Assembly (NCBI GenBank): GCA_020635015.1 | Contig: JACKAP010000007.1 | Location: forward strand, 202,372 to 266,371 | DNA: 64,000 nucleotides | Direction: 5' to 3' | DNA from: Calditrichia bacterium | GTDB lineage: Bacteria; Calditrichota; Calditrichia; RBG-13-44-9; J075 | Part shown: positions 39,874 to 48,727 of the stretch, piece after piece | Layout: each line of letters opens with the position of its first letter | Position numbering within the stretch: position 1 is the stretch's first letter | Notes under the pieces: model-generated | The model's database searches: none | Told to the model about the DNA's origin: nothing | Seen by the model: the letters and a program-made list of their open reading frames with translations, nothing else | Translations under genes and position numbers: made by a program

Positions 39874-41697
39874 ATGATTTTTTCGAAGCATAAGATTGGT
39901 ATTATCGCACTGTTGAGTGCGCTTTTGGGTATGTGCCTCTCTGCAGCGCTGACCGCCCAGGATGTGCCGGTGGCGAAGGACCTGCTGGGCACCTGGAACG
40001 GAAAGCTGCCGGTATCCGGTGCGGAACTGCGCATCGTAATCAAGGTTTCCGAGAATGAATCCGGCCAGTTGAGCGCCACCATGGACAGCCCGGATCAGGG
40101 GGCTTACGGCATCCCGCTGAGCAAGGTCGCGCTGAGCGGTACCCGGGTGCGGATGGAAGTGAGTTCGATCGGAGGGATTTACGAAGGTGATCTCGATCGA
40201 TCGGCGGCGGAGATCCGGGGGACCTGGCAGCAGGGCGGCGCCTCGTTGCCCTTAACCATGAACCGGGAGAAATCGAACCCAGCCGTAAACGAAAGTCGCC
40301 CGAAAGTCGAAAAGCCCGCCCCGGTTCATCCGGATGCCGCCAGGATTGCCGGCCTCTGGATGGGCAAACTGAAAGTCTCCGGCAGCGAGCTGCGCATCGT
40401 TTTTCATCTTGATCAGGGAGATGACGGCAGCCTGAACGCCAGCCTGGACAGCCCGGACCAGGGCGCCAAAGGAATTCCGGTAAGTAAAGTAACGTTCGAG
40501 GGCAAACAATTGCGGCTGGAGGTTGCCTCCATTGGCGGAAGCTATGAAGGCACTGTCAATGATGACTTTTCGCGCATTGAGGGTACCTGGCGGCAGGGCG
40601 GCGGTTCGTTTCCACTCACGCTGGCGCCCACCGACAAAGTAGCGGAACCGAATCGTCCGCAACATCCGGAAAAGCCCTATCCCTACGCCGAGGAGGAGGT
40701 TACTTTCGAAAATACTTCTGCCAACATCACCCTCGCCGGAACGCTGACCTTGCCGCGTTCCGGCGGGCCGTTCCCGGCGGTGCTGCTGATCAGCGGTTCC
40801 GGCCCTCAGGACCGTGATGAGACGGTGTTCGGGCACCGCCCGTTCTGGGTGCTGGCCGATTACCTCACCCGCCGGGGGATTGCGGTGCTGCGCTATGATG
40901 ACCGCGGGGTGGGACAGTCGACCGGTGATTTTGGCGCCGCCACCAGCGAAGATTTTGCCGGGGATGCCCTGGCCGGGGTCGGGTATCTGAAAAGCCGCCC
41001 GGACATCCGCCCGGGGCATATCGGGCTGATCGGCCATAGTGAAGGGGGAATGATCGCGCCGCTGGCGGCGGTTGAATCCCGGGAGGTGGCCTTCATTGTG
41101 CTGCTGGCCGGCCCCGGGATCCCGGGCGACCGGCTGCTCGATTTGCAGAGTGCGCTGATCATGAAAGCCAATGGCGCCAGCGAGGCGTTGATCCGCAAGG
41201 ATCAGGAAATGTCGCAGCATATTTTCGGTATTATCAAACGTGAAGCGGATGATGCCGCCGCACAGGAGGCCATTTCGGCATATTTTCAGGATGAATGGGA
41301 GCAAATGGATGAGGCGATGAAGACCGCATTCCGGGAAAGCGGTTCCAGTCCGGATCAACTGAAGCTGCGCCTGAAAACATTGGTGAGCCCCTGGTTTCGC
41401 TATTTTCTCAACTACGATCCGGCACCTACATTGCAGAAAGTTGCCTGCCCGGTGCTGGCGTTGAACGGTGAGAAAGACCTGCAGGTGCCCCCGAAAGAGA
41501 ATCTCGATGCGATCGCCGCCGCCCTGAAAGCGGGTGGAAATAAGGACTTTACCGTGCAGGAACTTTCCGGCCTGAACCACCTCTTCCAGACCGCCGAAAC
41601 CGGCGCACCCTCAGAATATGCCCATATCGAAGAGACTTTCGCTCCTTCCGCCATGGCGTTGATTTCTGATTGGATACGAAAGGAGGCTGCCTTGTGA
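39874..41697 (+). CDS. Secreted alpha/beta hydrolase with duplicated N-terminal domain
   Basis: A 607-residue protein with a signal peptide (about 1-29, ending LTAQ). Two copies of a roughly 95-residue domain follow (about 36-130 and 155-250). Both run GTWNGKLPVSG.ELRIV or LWMGKLKVSGSELRIV, then LDSPDQGA.GIP, then a V.S(I)GG.YEG phrase. The hydrolase domain (about 265-600) has nucleophile Ser389 in GHSEGG, the acid in NGEKDLQVP and the His in GLNHLF. Relatives with one such N-terminal domain are common in Bacteroidota; the duplication is notable. The substrate is unknown (ester or peptide). The stop overlaps the next start by 4 bases (GTGA). Confidence 0.85.
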   Translation: MIFSKHKIGIIALLSALLGMCLSAALTAQDVPVAKDLLGTWNGKLPVSGAELRIVIKVSENESGQLSATMDSPDQGAYGIPLSKVALSGTRVRMEVSSIGGIYEGDLDRSAAEIRGTWQQGGASLPLTMNREKSNPAVNESRPKVEKPAPVHPDAARIAGLWMGKLKVSGSELRIVFHLDQGDDGSLNASLDSPDQGAKGIPVSKVTFEGKQLRLEVASIGGSYEGTVNDDFSRIEGTWRQGGGSFPLTLAPTDKVAEPNRPQHPEKPYPYAEEEVTFENTSANITLAGTLTLPRSGGPFPAVLLISGSGPQDRDETVFGHRPFWVLADYLTRRGIAVLRYDDRGVGQSTGDFGAATSEDFAGDALAGVGYLKSRPDIRPGHIGLIGHSEGGMIAPLAAVESREVAFIVLLAGPGIPGDRLLDLQSALIMKANGASEALIRKDQEMSQHIFGIIKREADDAAAQEAISAYFQDEWEQMDEAMKTAFRESGSSPDQLKLRLKTLVSPWFRYFLNYDPAPTLQKVACPVLALNGEKDLQVPPKENLDAIAAALKAGGNKDFTVQELSGLNHLFQTAETGAPSEYAHIEETFAPSAMALISDWIRKEAAL

Positions 41698-42029
41698 GCC
41701 CGGAAGAGAGAGCCGCAATTAAGGAAAAATTGCGCAGCGAAATCGAGCGCACCCGCCACGATATTGCTCAATTAGAGGAACTAACCCGCCCGGTGGCGCC
41801 GGATAATGCCATTGGCCGCCTCTCCCGCATGGAGGCGCTCAACAGCAAGAGTGTCAACGAAGCTGCCCTGAACGCCGCTCTGGCCAAATTACCCAAATTG
41901 GAGAATGCCCTGGCCAGGATCGATCAGCCGGAATTCGGTTATTGCGTCCGTTGCAAGTCGCCCATACCGGTCGCCCGCCTGATGTTCATGCCGGAGAGTG
42001 GCCTCTGTGTCAATTGCGCCCGGAGGTGA
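41694..42029 (+). CDS. DksA/TraR-type C4 zinc-finger protein
   Basis: A 111-residue protein with an N-terminal coiled-coil-prone part (EERAAIKEKLRSEIERTRH) and a C-terminal zinc finger CVRC (17 residues) CVNC. This is the layout of DksA/TraR-family proteins, which enter the RNA-polymerase secondary channel. The GTG start at 41694 follows AAGGAGG and overlaps the hydrolase stop, so translation is coupled. The coiled-coil tip lacks an obvious DksA-type DD pair, so full DksA activity is uncertain. Pairing with a secreted hydrolase is unusual. Confidence 0.82.
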   Translation: MSPEERAAIKEKLRSEIERTRHDIAQLEELTRPVAPDNAIGRLSRMEALNSKSVNEAALNAALAKLPKLENALARIDQPEFGYCVRCKSPIPVARLMFMPESGLCVNCARR

Positions 42030-42033
42030 GGCG

Positions 42034-42100
42034 ATTGACAACGGATCACTGGCCAGTGATCCCTACAACTGACAACTGATCACTGATCACTGATCACTTT
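42034..42100. repeat. ACTGATC/ACTGACA heptads at a gene end
   Basis: Units of ACTGACA and ACTGATC run from 42034 to 42095 and include the palindrome TCACTGGCCAGTGA at 42044-42057. The array supplies the stop codon and last residues (SDQ) of the minus-strand haem lipoprotein gene. Confidence 0.75.
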
Positions 42101-42707
42101 CCGGCTCAATCTGCACCTTAATCACCCCCCGGAAATCCCCTTCCCCATAACCGGTGGCCAGATCCTGAGGATAGCGGGCGGCCAGGGCCGCTTTCAGATT
42201 GTCATCCATCGTTTCCCGATCGCCGTGACAGGTGAGGCATAACCCCGCCGTGCGCAGTGGTTGGTAGTAATTGAAATAGACCGCGCCGTTCTCACTCACC
42301 TTTTGCACGTAATGCCCCGGCAGTTCCGCGCCGGCATCGGCTTTGGCCGCAAAATAATGCAGCGCGGCAGTTTCGACGTCGTCCGGAGCGTTGGCGGGGT
42401 TGCGGTATTTGAAGCTGGTGCGTTTGATCTGCACTTCGCCGGGGAGGGACTGGGCGATCTCCGCTGTTAACGGCATGGCCTGCAGATTACAGATGTCGAT
42501 GGCATGGGCCGGTCCTCCGGCTATGATCGCTGCACTGAGCGCCGCCTTCAGGCTGTCCATCAGCATGGTCGCGGCCCGGGAGCCCAGCGGCACAATCTCC
42601 GCCGCTTCTTCTGCGGATGCCTCGGCAACATTCTGTTGCGGCGTTTCCTGCCCACATCCCCAAACCAACATTAGCATTGTCAAAAAGGTCAGGCCTAGAC
42701 GTTTCAT
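42087..42707 (-). CDS. DUF3365-type c-haem lipoprotein
   Basis: A 206-residue lipoprotein (lipobox LVWGC, Cys18). It has a Tll0287-like/DUF3365 sensor-type domain and one covalent haem motif CLTCH (157-161). The phrases AIDICNLQA and FKYRNPANAPDD are typical of this family. Related domains bind haem c in the periplasm and act as redox or gas sensors, alone or fused to kinases; this one stands alone. The ATG at 42707 follows AGGAGG. The C-terminus is made of repeat-derived codons. It is probably attached to the outer or inner membrane on the periplasmic side. Confidence 0.82.
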   Translation of the reverse strand: MKRLGLTFLTMLMLVWGCGQETPQQNVAEASAEEAAEIVPLGSRAATMLMDSLKAALSAAIIAGGPAHAIDICNLQAMPLTAEIAQSLPGEVQIKRTSFKYRNPANAPDDVETAALHYFAAKADAGAELPGHYVQKVSENGAVYFNYYQPLRTAGLCLTCHGDRETMDDNLKAALAARYPQDLATGYGEGDFRGVIKVQIEPESDQ

Positions 42708-42744
42708 GTGATTCCTCCTGTTGATAAAGTCCTTAAAAAACTGG

Positions 42745-42950
42745 TCCACGGATTACACGGATTTACACTGACTGTTCAGCGCATTGTATTTGAGGTCTTT
42801 TAAAGTTCAGTTTAGTTATTGGTTGTTGGGCATTGGTTATTGGCAAAGACCTGTCTTGACCAAATGCCAAAAACCAATGACGGTTTGAAAGCTACAACAA
42901 ACTTAGCATACAATACATTCATCCGTGTCAATCCGTGTAATCCGTGGATA
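42745..42950. repeat. Two-tier nested repeat: CCACGG arms outside, TTGGTTA arms inside
   Basis: Outer arms 42745-42770 (TCCACGGATTACACGG) and 42921-42950 (its complement, then AAAAAA). Inner arms 42817-42850 (TTATTGGTTGTTGGG) and 42853-42881 (CCAAAAACCAATGAC) with a 2-base turn at GACCTGTC. The whole gap between the haem lipoprotein and serine hydrolase genes can form one long stem. Confidence 0.85.
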
Positions 42951-42959
42951 AAAAAATGG

Positions 42960-44432
42960 TCACTGACTTGCGGCATTGATCTGCTGCAGCATATAGATCG
43001 CGTTGGTGTTCTTCGGATTCAGCTCCAGCGATTTGGCGTAGTTTTTGATCGCCAGTTCCTTGTCGCCGGCGACCATATAGGCTTCGCCCAGGCTGTCATA
43101 GGGATTGAACGCTTCCGGGAACATTTCGATATTCAGCTTAAAAATCGCGATCGCTTCCGCCACCCGGCCGCTGCGCAGCAGTTGATAGCCCAGCGTGTTC
43201 AGCTCGCTTTCCGAAAAATCATATTGATCCGCCCGGCTGGTTTTCAAATCATGATATTGCTTGACCGCGCTTTCCACCCCATCCTTCAAAACGATCTTGC
43301 CGAGGGTCTCTGCGATGGAGGTCTTGGGCAGGGTGTAGGGCCGTTCGTAGAGGATATTGGCGATGGCGCGAGCCATGGCGCTCAGACTGGTGCCGCCGGT
43401 ATTGTTGAACAACACGATCAGATGGCGGTCCTTCACCAGGCGGAAGATGATGGTGTTAAAACCGTTGATGCCTCCGGTATGGGAGATCACCTGCACGCTG
43501 TCGGCCGATTCTCCCAGCGCCACCTTATACACTCCCCAGCCATAGGCATAGTTGTTCAGAAAGGGAGTGAACATAATCTTCTTATACTTTTCAGAAAGTA
43601 ACTTATCGCCATACAGCGCCTGGTCCCATAAGTAGAGATCTTCCACCGTCGACACCATATCTCCAGCGCCGAGAGCATTCAGCATGTAAAAATAAGGCTC
43701 ATTGACCGGCCCATCGAGCTGCCGCAGGTAGCCGGAGGCGCGGTTCGGCAGAATCCGCTCGTTGCGGTCAACGCCTGATTGGTTCATCTGCAGGGGCTTC
43801 AGGATGCGCGCCTGCAAATTCTCCTCAAACGATTTTCCGGTCACCCGCTCCAGAATCGCCGCCAGCAGAAAATAGCCGGTGTTGTTGTAACGGTACGTGC
43901 TTCCCGGTTCAAACTCCAGATCGCCGCTATGAAAATGTTGGATCATGTAATCGACGTCATATGGATTTCGAGTAGAATCAGACCAGACGCCGGGCAGCCC
44001 GGTGTAGGAGGGAATGCCCGAGGTGTGGGTCAGCAGATGGTGAATCGTAATCAAATCGCCGGTATCTTTGCGGTATTCGGGCAGGTAGTCGGTCAGCTTG
44101 CCGTCCAGCTTGATCTTGCCTTCCTGTACCAATTGCATGATCTGCAGCGCCACAAACTGCTTGGTAATCGAACCGATGCGGAATTTGGTATCCGGCTGAT
44201 TGGGGATCTGCCAGTCCATATTGGCATAGCCATACCCTTTTTTGAAAATCACTTTCCCCTTTTCCGCCACCAGCGCCGAGCCGTTGAACTGGCCGTTTTC
44301 GTAAAATTTTGTCATCAGCACATCAATTTGGGCGGCTTTGTCCTGCGCACAGCTCTCATGCGGTATCATCACTGCAAATCCCAGGGCCAGCAGCAGGATC
44401 ATCCGGAAGAAACATTGTTGATTTTTCATCAT
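42960..44432 (-). CDS. Serine hydrolase (class C beta-lactamase family) with TPR tail
   Basis: A 490-residue secreted protein with a signal peptide (about 1-29, ending SCAQ). The beta-lactamase fold (about 35-390) has nucleophile motif SITK (Ser88, Lys91), the YxN motif in YRYNNTGY (about 183-190) and HTGG near 328. A C-terminal tetratricopeptide-like part follows (about 405-485, NPYDSLGEAYMVAGD). Proteins of this layout are peptidases or esterases of the serine beta-lactamase-like superfamily; antibiotic resistance should not be assumed. The start carries GGAGAG and two adjacent ATGs. It is divergent from the cation efflux gene. Confidence 0.88.
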   Translation of the reverse strand: MMKNQQCFFRMILLLALGFAVMIPHESCAQDKAAQIDVLMTKFYENGQFNGSALVAEKGKVIFKKGYGYANMDWQIPNQPDTKFRIGSITKQFVALQIMQLVQEGKIKLDGKLTDYLPEYRKDTGDLITIHHLLTHTSGIPSYTGLPGVWSDSTRNPYDVDYMIQHFHSGDLEFEPGSTYRYNNTGYFLLAAILERVTGKSFEENLQARILKPLQMNQSGVDRNERILPNRASGYLRQLDGPVNEPYFYMLNALGAGDMVSTVEDLYLWDQALYGDKLLSEKYKKIMFTPFLNNYAYGWGVYKVALGESADSVQVISHTGGINGFNTIIFRLVKDRHLIVLFNNTGGTSLSAMARAIANILYERPYTLPKTSIAETLGKIVLKDGVESAVKQYHDLKTSRADQYDFSESELNTLGYQLLRSGRVAEAIAIFKLNIEMFPEAFNPYDSLGEAYMVAGDKELAIKNYAKSLELNPKNTNAIYMLQQINAASQ

Positions 44433-44544
44433 TCTCTCCTTTCTATCGACAGGAATGCCGGGTTCAGCTCCGATTTATGCTTGATTATTGCAGGGAAGAT
44501 AATATATTTGTTTCAGTATTTAAAGGAAGATTTCAAGGGGCTCT

Positions 44545-45480
44545 GTGGCTGAAAAATATGCCGGATTGATTGATAGGGATTCACTATTGTCACATCATCA
44601 TAATCACTCGCATGCCCATGCGACATCGGGCAATATCAAGATTGCTTTTTTCCTCAATCTGGGATTTACAGTGCTGGAGATCTTCGGCGGGCTGCTGACC
44701 AATAGCATCGCCATCCTCTCCGATGCGCTGCATGATTTTGGCGACAGCCTCTCGCTGGGGATGGCCTGGTATCTGGAGAATTTTTCAAAGAAAGAACATA
44801 CCGGCAAATATTCCTACGGCTACCGGCGGTTCTCTTTGCTCGGGGCCCTGATCAACTCGCTGGTGTTGATCGTCGGCTCGTTATTTATTCTGTCGGAAGC
44901 GATCCCCCGGCTGATCAACCCGGAACATTCCCACGCTCCGGGCATGATCCTGTTTGCGGTGGGCGGCATTCTGGTCAATGGCGCAGCGGTGCTGCGCCTG
45001 AAAGGGGACCGCTCGATGAATGCCCGGGTGGTGGCCTGGCATCTGATGGAGGATGTATTGGGCTGGGTGGCGGTGCTGGTCGTCGGCATCACTCTGCTGT
45101 TTAGCGACATTCGCATACTTGATCCGGTCTTATCGATCCTGATTACCTTGTATGTGCTGTTCAATGTGGTCAAAAATTTGAAGAAAACCCTGGAGCTGTT
45201 TCTGCAGGCCTCGCCGGCGGAAATTAACATTGCAGACATCGAAAAGGCGCTGCTGGCGATCGAGGATGTTAAATCTACCCATCACACTCATCTCTGGTCG
45301 CTCGATGGAGAGCATCACGTGCTGTCAACCCACATCGTTATCGACAAAAACGCCAGCAAGGAACGGCTGATCGAAATTAAGCAACACTGCAAGGCCCTGT
45401 TTAACGAGCATCATTTTGAGCATATCACGATTGAAGTCGAGTTCGAAGCGGAAGACTGCAGCATGAATCATGCGCACTAG
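44545..45480 (+). CDS. Cation diffusion facilitator (CzcD/ZitB-like)
   Basis: A 311-residue zinc/metal exporter with a His-rich N-terminus (SHHHNHSHAHA, about 16-26) and six membrane segments. The transport-site motifs HD/HxxxD-type residues appear in SDALHDFGDS (about 59-68) and HLMEDVLGW (about 172-180). A C-terminal cytoplasmic metal-binding domain (about 210-305) has THHTHLWSLDGEHH. All features fit proton-driven efflux of Zn2+ or Cd2+ across the inner membrane. The GTG start at 44545 follows AAGGGG. It is divergent from the serine hydrolase gene. No metal-responsive operator is recognised. Confidence 0.9.
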   Translation: MAEKYAGLIDRDSLLSHHHNHSHAHATSGNIKIAFFLNLGFTVLEIFGGLLTNSIAILSDALHDFGDSLSLGMAWYLENFSKKEHTGKYSYGYRRFSLLGALINSLVLIVGSLFILSEAIPRLINPEHSHAPGMILFAVGGILVNGAAVLRLKGDRSMNARVVAWHLMEDVLGWVAVLVVGITLLFSDIRILDPVLSILITLYVLFNVVKNLKKTLELFLQASPAEINIADIEKALLAIEDVKSTHHTHLWSLDGEHHVLSTHIVIDKNASKERLIEIKQHCKALFNEHHFEHITIEVEFEAEDCSMNHAH

Positions 45481-45510
45481 CTGTGCGATAAGGTTTGAAC
45501 TTACTAAGCC

Positions 45511-45582
45511 GTTATTGGTTATTGGCCATTGGCTTTTGGTCAAGACAGTTCTTTGCCAATAACCAACGACCAACAACCAAAT
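45511..45582. terminator. TTGGTTATTGGC hairpin between convergent transporter genes
   Basis: Heptad arm 45511-45540 (TTATTGGTTATTGGCCATTGG) pairs with 45552-45582 (CCAATAACCAACGACCAAC) around an 11-base loop. It lies in the 108-base gap between the convergent cation-efflux and SLC13 genes, so it can end both transcripts. Confidence 0.7.
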
Positions 45583-45588
45583 CCAACA

Positions 45589-47367
45589 TCACAACCAAAT
45601 CCACCCAATCATCCCAATCGCCACTGTCCCCACCAGCACATTGACGATAAGCCCGCTGCGCAGATAATCGGAAAAGCGGTAGCCTCCGGCGGACATCACC
45701 ATCAGGTTGGTCTGGTAACCGATCGGGGTCATGAAGCTGGCCGACGCGGCGATGGCAACGGCGATGGCGAAGGCTTTCGGCTCCGCTCCCAGATCGCGCG
45801 CAGCGGACATGGCAATGGCCATCATCAAGGCGGCGGCGGCATTATTGGTGATCAACTCGGTGAGCAGGCTGGTGGCGATGTAAACTGCTGCGATGACTCC
45901 CAACGGGCCCAGGGCGGCGGCGAGATTTATCACGATCTTGGCGAGGGCATCGGCCAGTCCGGAAGTTTCGATGGCCTGCCCCAGGCCCAACGCGCAGGCG
46001 ATGACCACCAGTACCGGCAGTTCCACCGCCTTGCGCGCTTCCTGTCCCGGCAGGCAGCGGGTGGCAATCATCGCCAGCCCTCCCAGGAAGGCAGTGACCA
46101 CGATCGAGGCGATCCCGGTGGCGGCGAGGATGATCACTGTCAGCAGGATCAACAGGGCCAGTGGGGCCTTGCCTTTCTGCGGCTTGGCCCGTACCGGGCG
46201 GCGCGGCGCCACCAGGTAAAACTCGTCGCGCAGTTCGTTCCAGCGCCGGTCGAACCCGGCCCGCGCCTCGATCAGCAGCAGATCGCCGGCCTTCAGCGGG
46301 ATGCGCCCCAGCGGGCCCTCGATCATGGCGTCGCGGCGCTGGATGCCCAGCACCACCCCGTGGTAGGCGTCGCGGAAGCCGGCCTCCTTGAGGGTCTTGC
46401 CGACCAGGCTGGAGGTGGGCGCGATTACCGCCTCGAACAAAGGGAGGGTTTCCCGGCCGCGATTCTCAAGCTCCGGCATCACTCGCTCAAAGCCATTGCG
46501 CTCCAGCAGTTGGTCGAGCACCGAGAGTTTCCCCCGAAAGGTGAGCACATCATCCACCCGCAGCACCGTTTCCGGAGTAGCGGGGATGATCGCATCCTCA
46601 TGGCGGATATGCACCAGGTAGGCATCGCCCAGGGCGCGCAGTTCCGCCGCCTCGATGCTCCGGCCGATCAGGGGGGAGTCGGCAGTAATGCGCACCTCAA
46701 AAAAATAGTTTTTCAGATCATCCTTCAATGCCGAGGGCTGGGAGCGGTCCGGCAGCAGACGGTGCCCGACCAGCACAAAGTAAATAATGGCGCACACCGC
46801 CGCCGGCAGTCCCACCCAGGTGAGGTCGAACATCCCCAGCCCCTCATGGCCGGCGGCCTGCATCAAGCCGGAGACCAGCAGGTTGGTAGAGGTGCCGATC
46901 AGCGTGGTCATGCCTCCGATGATCGCGGCGTAGGAGAGCGGGATCATCAGCTTGGAGGCGGGGATGCCGCTGCGTTCGCTCCAGGTCTGCAACCGGGGGA
47001 TCAGCATCGCGACGATCGGGGTGTTGTTGAGAAACGCAGACATTGAGGCGGTGGTGAGCATCAGCCGCAGCAGCACGAAAGGCAGCCGCGCTTTGCGCAC
47101 AAAGAGGAACTTGTCGGCAAACGCCAGCGCGCCGGTATTCTGGATCCCTGCCGCCACCACAAACAGTGCGCCGACGGTCAGCATCGCCGGATTGGAGAAC
47201 CCGGCAAAGGCCTCCTCCGGGGTGATGATCCCCGGCAGTAGCAGCAGTCCCAGGGTGCCGAGCAGGATCAAATCCGGCCGGGCTACCTCACGGATCAGGG
47301 CAATCAGCATAATGATGATGATGAGCAGGGTGGTCAGTGCTTGCCAGGAGAGGGAGATAGAAATCAT
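45589..47367 (-). CDS. SLC13-family transporter with two TrkA-C domains
   Basis: A 592-residue inner-membrane permease of the divalent-anion:sodium symporter family, with about 11-12 membrane segments in two halves. The repeat signatures are FLNNTPIVAML and GTSTNLLVSG in the N-terminal half, and ELITNNAAAALM and TPIGYQTNLMV in the C-terminal half. Two RCK-C/TrkA-C domains (about 215-295 and 310-395) lie between the halves, as in the SLC13 branch that transports sulfate or related anions in bacteria. The ATG at 47367 lies immediately after an octad array with no ribosome site. It converges with the cation-efflux gene. Confidence 0.9.
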   Translation of the reverse strand: MISISLSWQALTTLLIIIIMLIALIREVARPDLILLGTLGLLLLPGIITPEEAFAGFSNPAMLTVGALFVVAAGIQNTGALAFADKFLFVRKARLPFVLLRLMLTTASMSAFLNNTPIVAMLIPRLQTWSERSGIPASKLMIPLSYAAIIGGMTTLIGTSTNLLVSGLMQAAGHEGLGMFDLTWVGLPAAVCAIIYFVLVGHRLLPDRSQPSALKDDLKNYFFEVRITADSPLIGRSIEAAELRALGDAYLVHIRHEDAIIPATPETVLRVDDVLTFRGKLSVLDQLLERNGFERVMPELENRGRETLPLFEAVIAPTSSLVGKTLKEAGFRDAYHGVVLGIQRRDAMIEGPLGRIPLKAGDLLLIEARAGFDRRWNELRDEFYLVAPRRPVRAKPQKGKAPLALLILLTVIILAATGIASIVVTAFLGGLAMIATRCLPGQEARKAVELPVLVVIACALGLGQAIETSGLADALAKIVINLAAALGPLGVIAAVYIATSLLTELITNNAAAALMMAIAMSAARDLGAEPKAFAIAVAIAASASFMTPIGYQTNLMVMSAGGYRFSDYLRSGLIVNVLVGTVAIGMIGWIWL

Positions 47368-47368
47368 C

Positions 47369-47557
47369 GTGGATGGGTGGATGGGTGGATGGGTGGATGG
47401 GTGGATGGGTGGATGAGTTGATGGGTGGATGGGGAGGAGGGTGGATAGACAAATTTCGCAAAAGAGCGGAATTTAGCATCGCCTCTGCAACCGCGGTGAT
47501 TGTGCACCGCAGCATCATACCCATTTACCCATTCACCCATCAACTCATCCACCCATA
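47369..47557. repeat. Long GTGGATGG octad array and complementary arm
   Basis: Nine near-identical 8-base units (GTGGATGG, with a few GTTGATGG) run from 47369 to 47432+, directly against the start codon of the SLC13 gene. The complementary arm (ACCCATTCACCCATCAAC) is at 47516-47557, about 80 bases away, at the end of the SMI1/KNR4 gene. It is the longest pure octad array in the window. Confidence 0.9.
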
Positions 47558-47564
47558 ATCTTAT

Positions 47565-48044
47565 TCACGCCGTTATTTTCACCCGCAATTGCTGCAGCGA
47601 TTGCCAGACAAATTCCACAAAGCCGGGAGCGGTAACCGGCCAGTGTTTCTGTCCCCGGCCGTCATGCTTCCAGAAGACGACCGGGCAGTCCTCACCGGAG
47701 ACGCTGAGTTGGTGCAGGTTCAGGCAGTAAAAGTCGCCGAGGCCATTGGGAGATATCGGCAGCAGGTCGGGATTGAGCGGGTGGGCCGCCGACTCGGTTT
47801 CCCAGCGGTAGTTATCATACACATCGAGGCCCTCATTATCGCCATGGATCCCGAAAATGGCGCCGCTGTAGCCGATCCGGAAGCCGTTGCAGGCTTGCAG
47901 AAAACGCTTATAATTATCCGGCAGCGGCCGGGCAATCTTCTGCTCCAATTCACCGACGGCCGCGGTGCTGGCGCCGGCAAAGCGGGTCAGCACTTCCGCC
48001 GGGTATTGATTCAATTCTTCCAGAACCATCTCGAGCGTGACCAT
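47565..48044 (-). CDS. SMI1/KNR4-family protein
   Basis: A 159-residue cytoplasmic protein of the SMI1/KNR4 (SUKH) fold. The phrases ELEQKIARPLPDNYKRFLQACNG, the early conserved core with LP.DY..F, and GLGDFYCLNL match that family. SUKH proteins often act as immunity proteins against contact-dependent or polymorphic toxins, but many are stand-alone and of unknown function. No toxin gene is adjacent here, so immunity is only a possibility. It overlaps nothing and lies 12 bases after the stop of the upstream DUF6090-like gene, so the two probably share a transcript. Confidence 0.8.
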   Translation of the reverse strand: MVTLEMVLEELNQYPAEVLTRFAGASTAAVGELEQKIARPLPDNYKRFLQACNGFRIGYSGAIFGIHGDNEGLDVYDNYRWETESAAHPLNPDLLPISPNGLGDFYCLNLHQLSVSGEDCPVVFWKHDGRGQKHWPVTAPGFVEFVWQSLQQLRVKITA

Positions 48045-48056
48045 AACTCAATCCCT

Positions 48057-48722
48057 TTATTTTGTCACTGTTTGATCCAAGTGAGCGTTCAACTCCCCGG
48101 CGAGCTCCCGCAGCTTGCGGTAATACCGGGTATTTTGATCCAGCAGGGTAAAACTTCCCGCCACCAGATTGCGGAAAGCTGGTGTCTTCAGTGCCTCCAG
48201 TTTGATGATCTTCCCTTCGAGCAAATCGACATTGCGGTAAAAGAACGGTAGCACATATTCATTCAAATGAAGCTGGTAAACGCCTTCAATCAATTCCCGG
48301 GAGCCGAGTTCTTGATAATATTTGCTGATTTGCTGCTTCAGCCGGTAATCGCTGATCACGCCAAAATTTCCGCTGCCGATGATCGATTGATAGGTGCGCT
48401 GGTTTGGAAAAAAACGGGAAATGCCGATCAAAGCAATGGCGTTCTCGAATAGCGTTTTATCGGAAAAGTCCCTCGCCTTGATCATGCGGATCAGTGTCTG
48501 CAGGTTTTCCAAATGTCGTTCGTTTTGCACAATCATGCTATCCAGCGTGGTAAGGTCGCCACCGACATCTTCCCGGAAGCTCTGCAAATATTTTCCCTCC
48601 AGCCGGGCGCTCTGGTAATCATCACGGCACTGGTTGACGATGAACGCCAGGCTGATACTAATAAACACCACAATCAGCTCAATTCCGTGATGAATCCAGT
48701 CAATTTGCAGTTTTTTTTTCAT
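48057..48722 (-). CDS. DUF6090-like membrane-anchored protein
   Basis: A 221-residue protein with one N-terminal membrane helix (about 13-31, IELIVVFISISLAFIVN) followed by a helical, coiled-coil-prone periplasmic body. The opening (a short basic stretch, then a helix with HHGIELIVVFISI) and the helical body match the DUF6090 family, common in Bacteroidota and relatives; the function is unknown. It precedes the SMI1/KNR4 gene on the same strand and follows a barrel gene with a 5-base gap, so all three may be in one unit. Confidence 0.72.
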   Translation of the reverse strand: MKKKLQIDWIHHGIELIVVFISISLAFIVNQCRDDYQSARLEGKYLQSFREDVGGDLTTLDSMIVQNERHLENLQTLIRMIKARDFSDKTLFENAIALIGISRFFPNQRTYQSIIGSGNFGVISDYRLKQQISKYYQELGSRELIEGVYQLHLNEYVLPFFYRNVDLLEGKIIKLEALKTPAFRNLVAGSFTLLDQNTRYYRKLRELAGELNAHLDQTVTK

Positions 48723-48727
48723 AATTC

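Noticed and set aside
42960..44432. Calling the serine hydrolase a beta-lactamase resistance gene
   Set aside because: The class C fold is shared by many esterases and peptidases. The TPR tail and lack of an ampR-like neighbour argue against an antibiotic role.
45529..47046. 505-codon open frame on the plus strand
   Set aside because: Antisense to the SLC13 transporter; Gly/Gln/His-rich with no domain, as expected from the complement of membrane-protein codons.
47565..48722. SMI1/KNR4 plus DUF6090-like pair as a toxin-immunity locus
   Set aside because: No toxin, secretion tag or polymorphic cassette is seen nearby. SUKH proteins without toxins are common.
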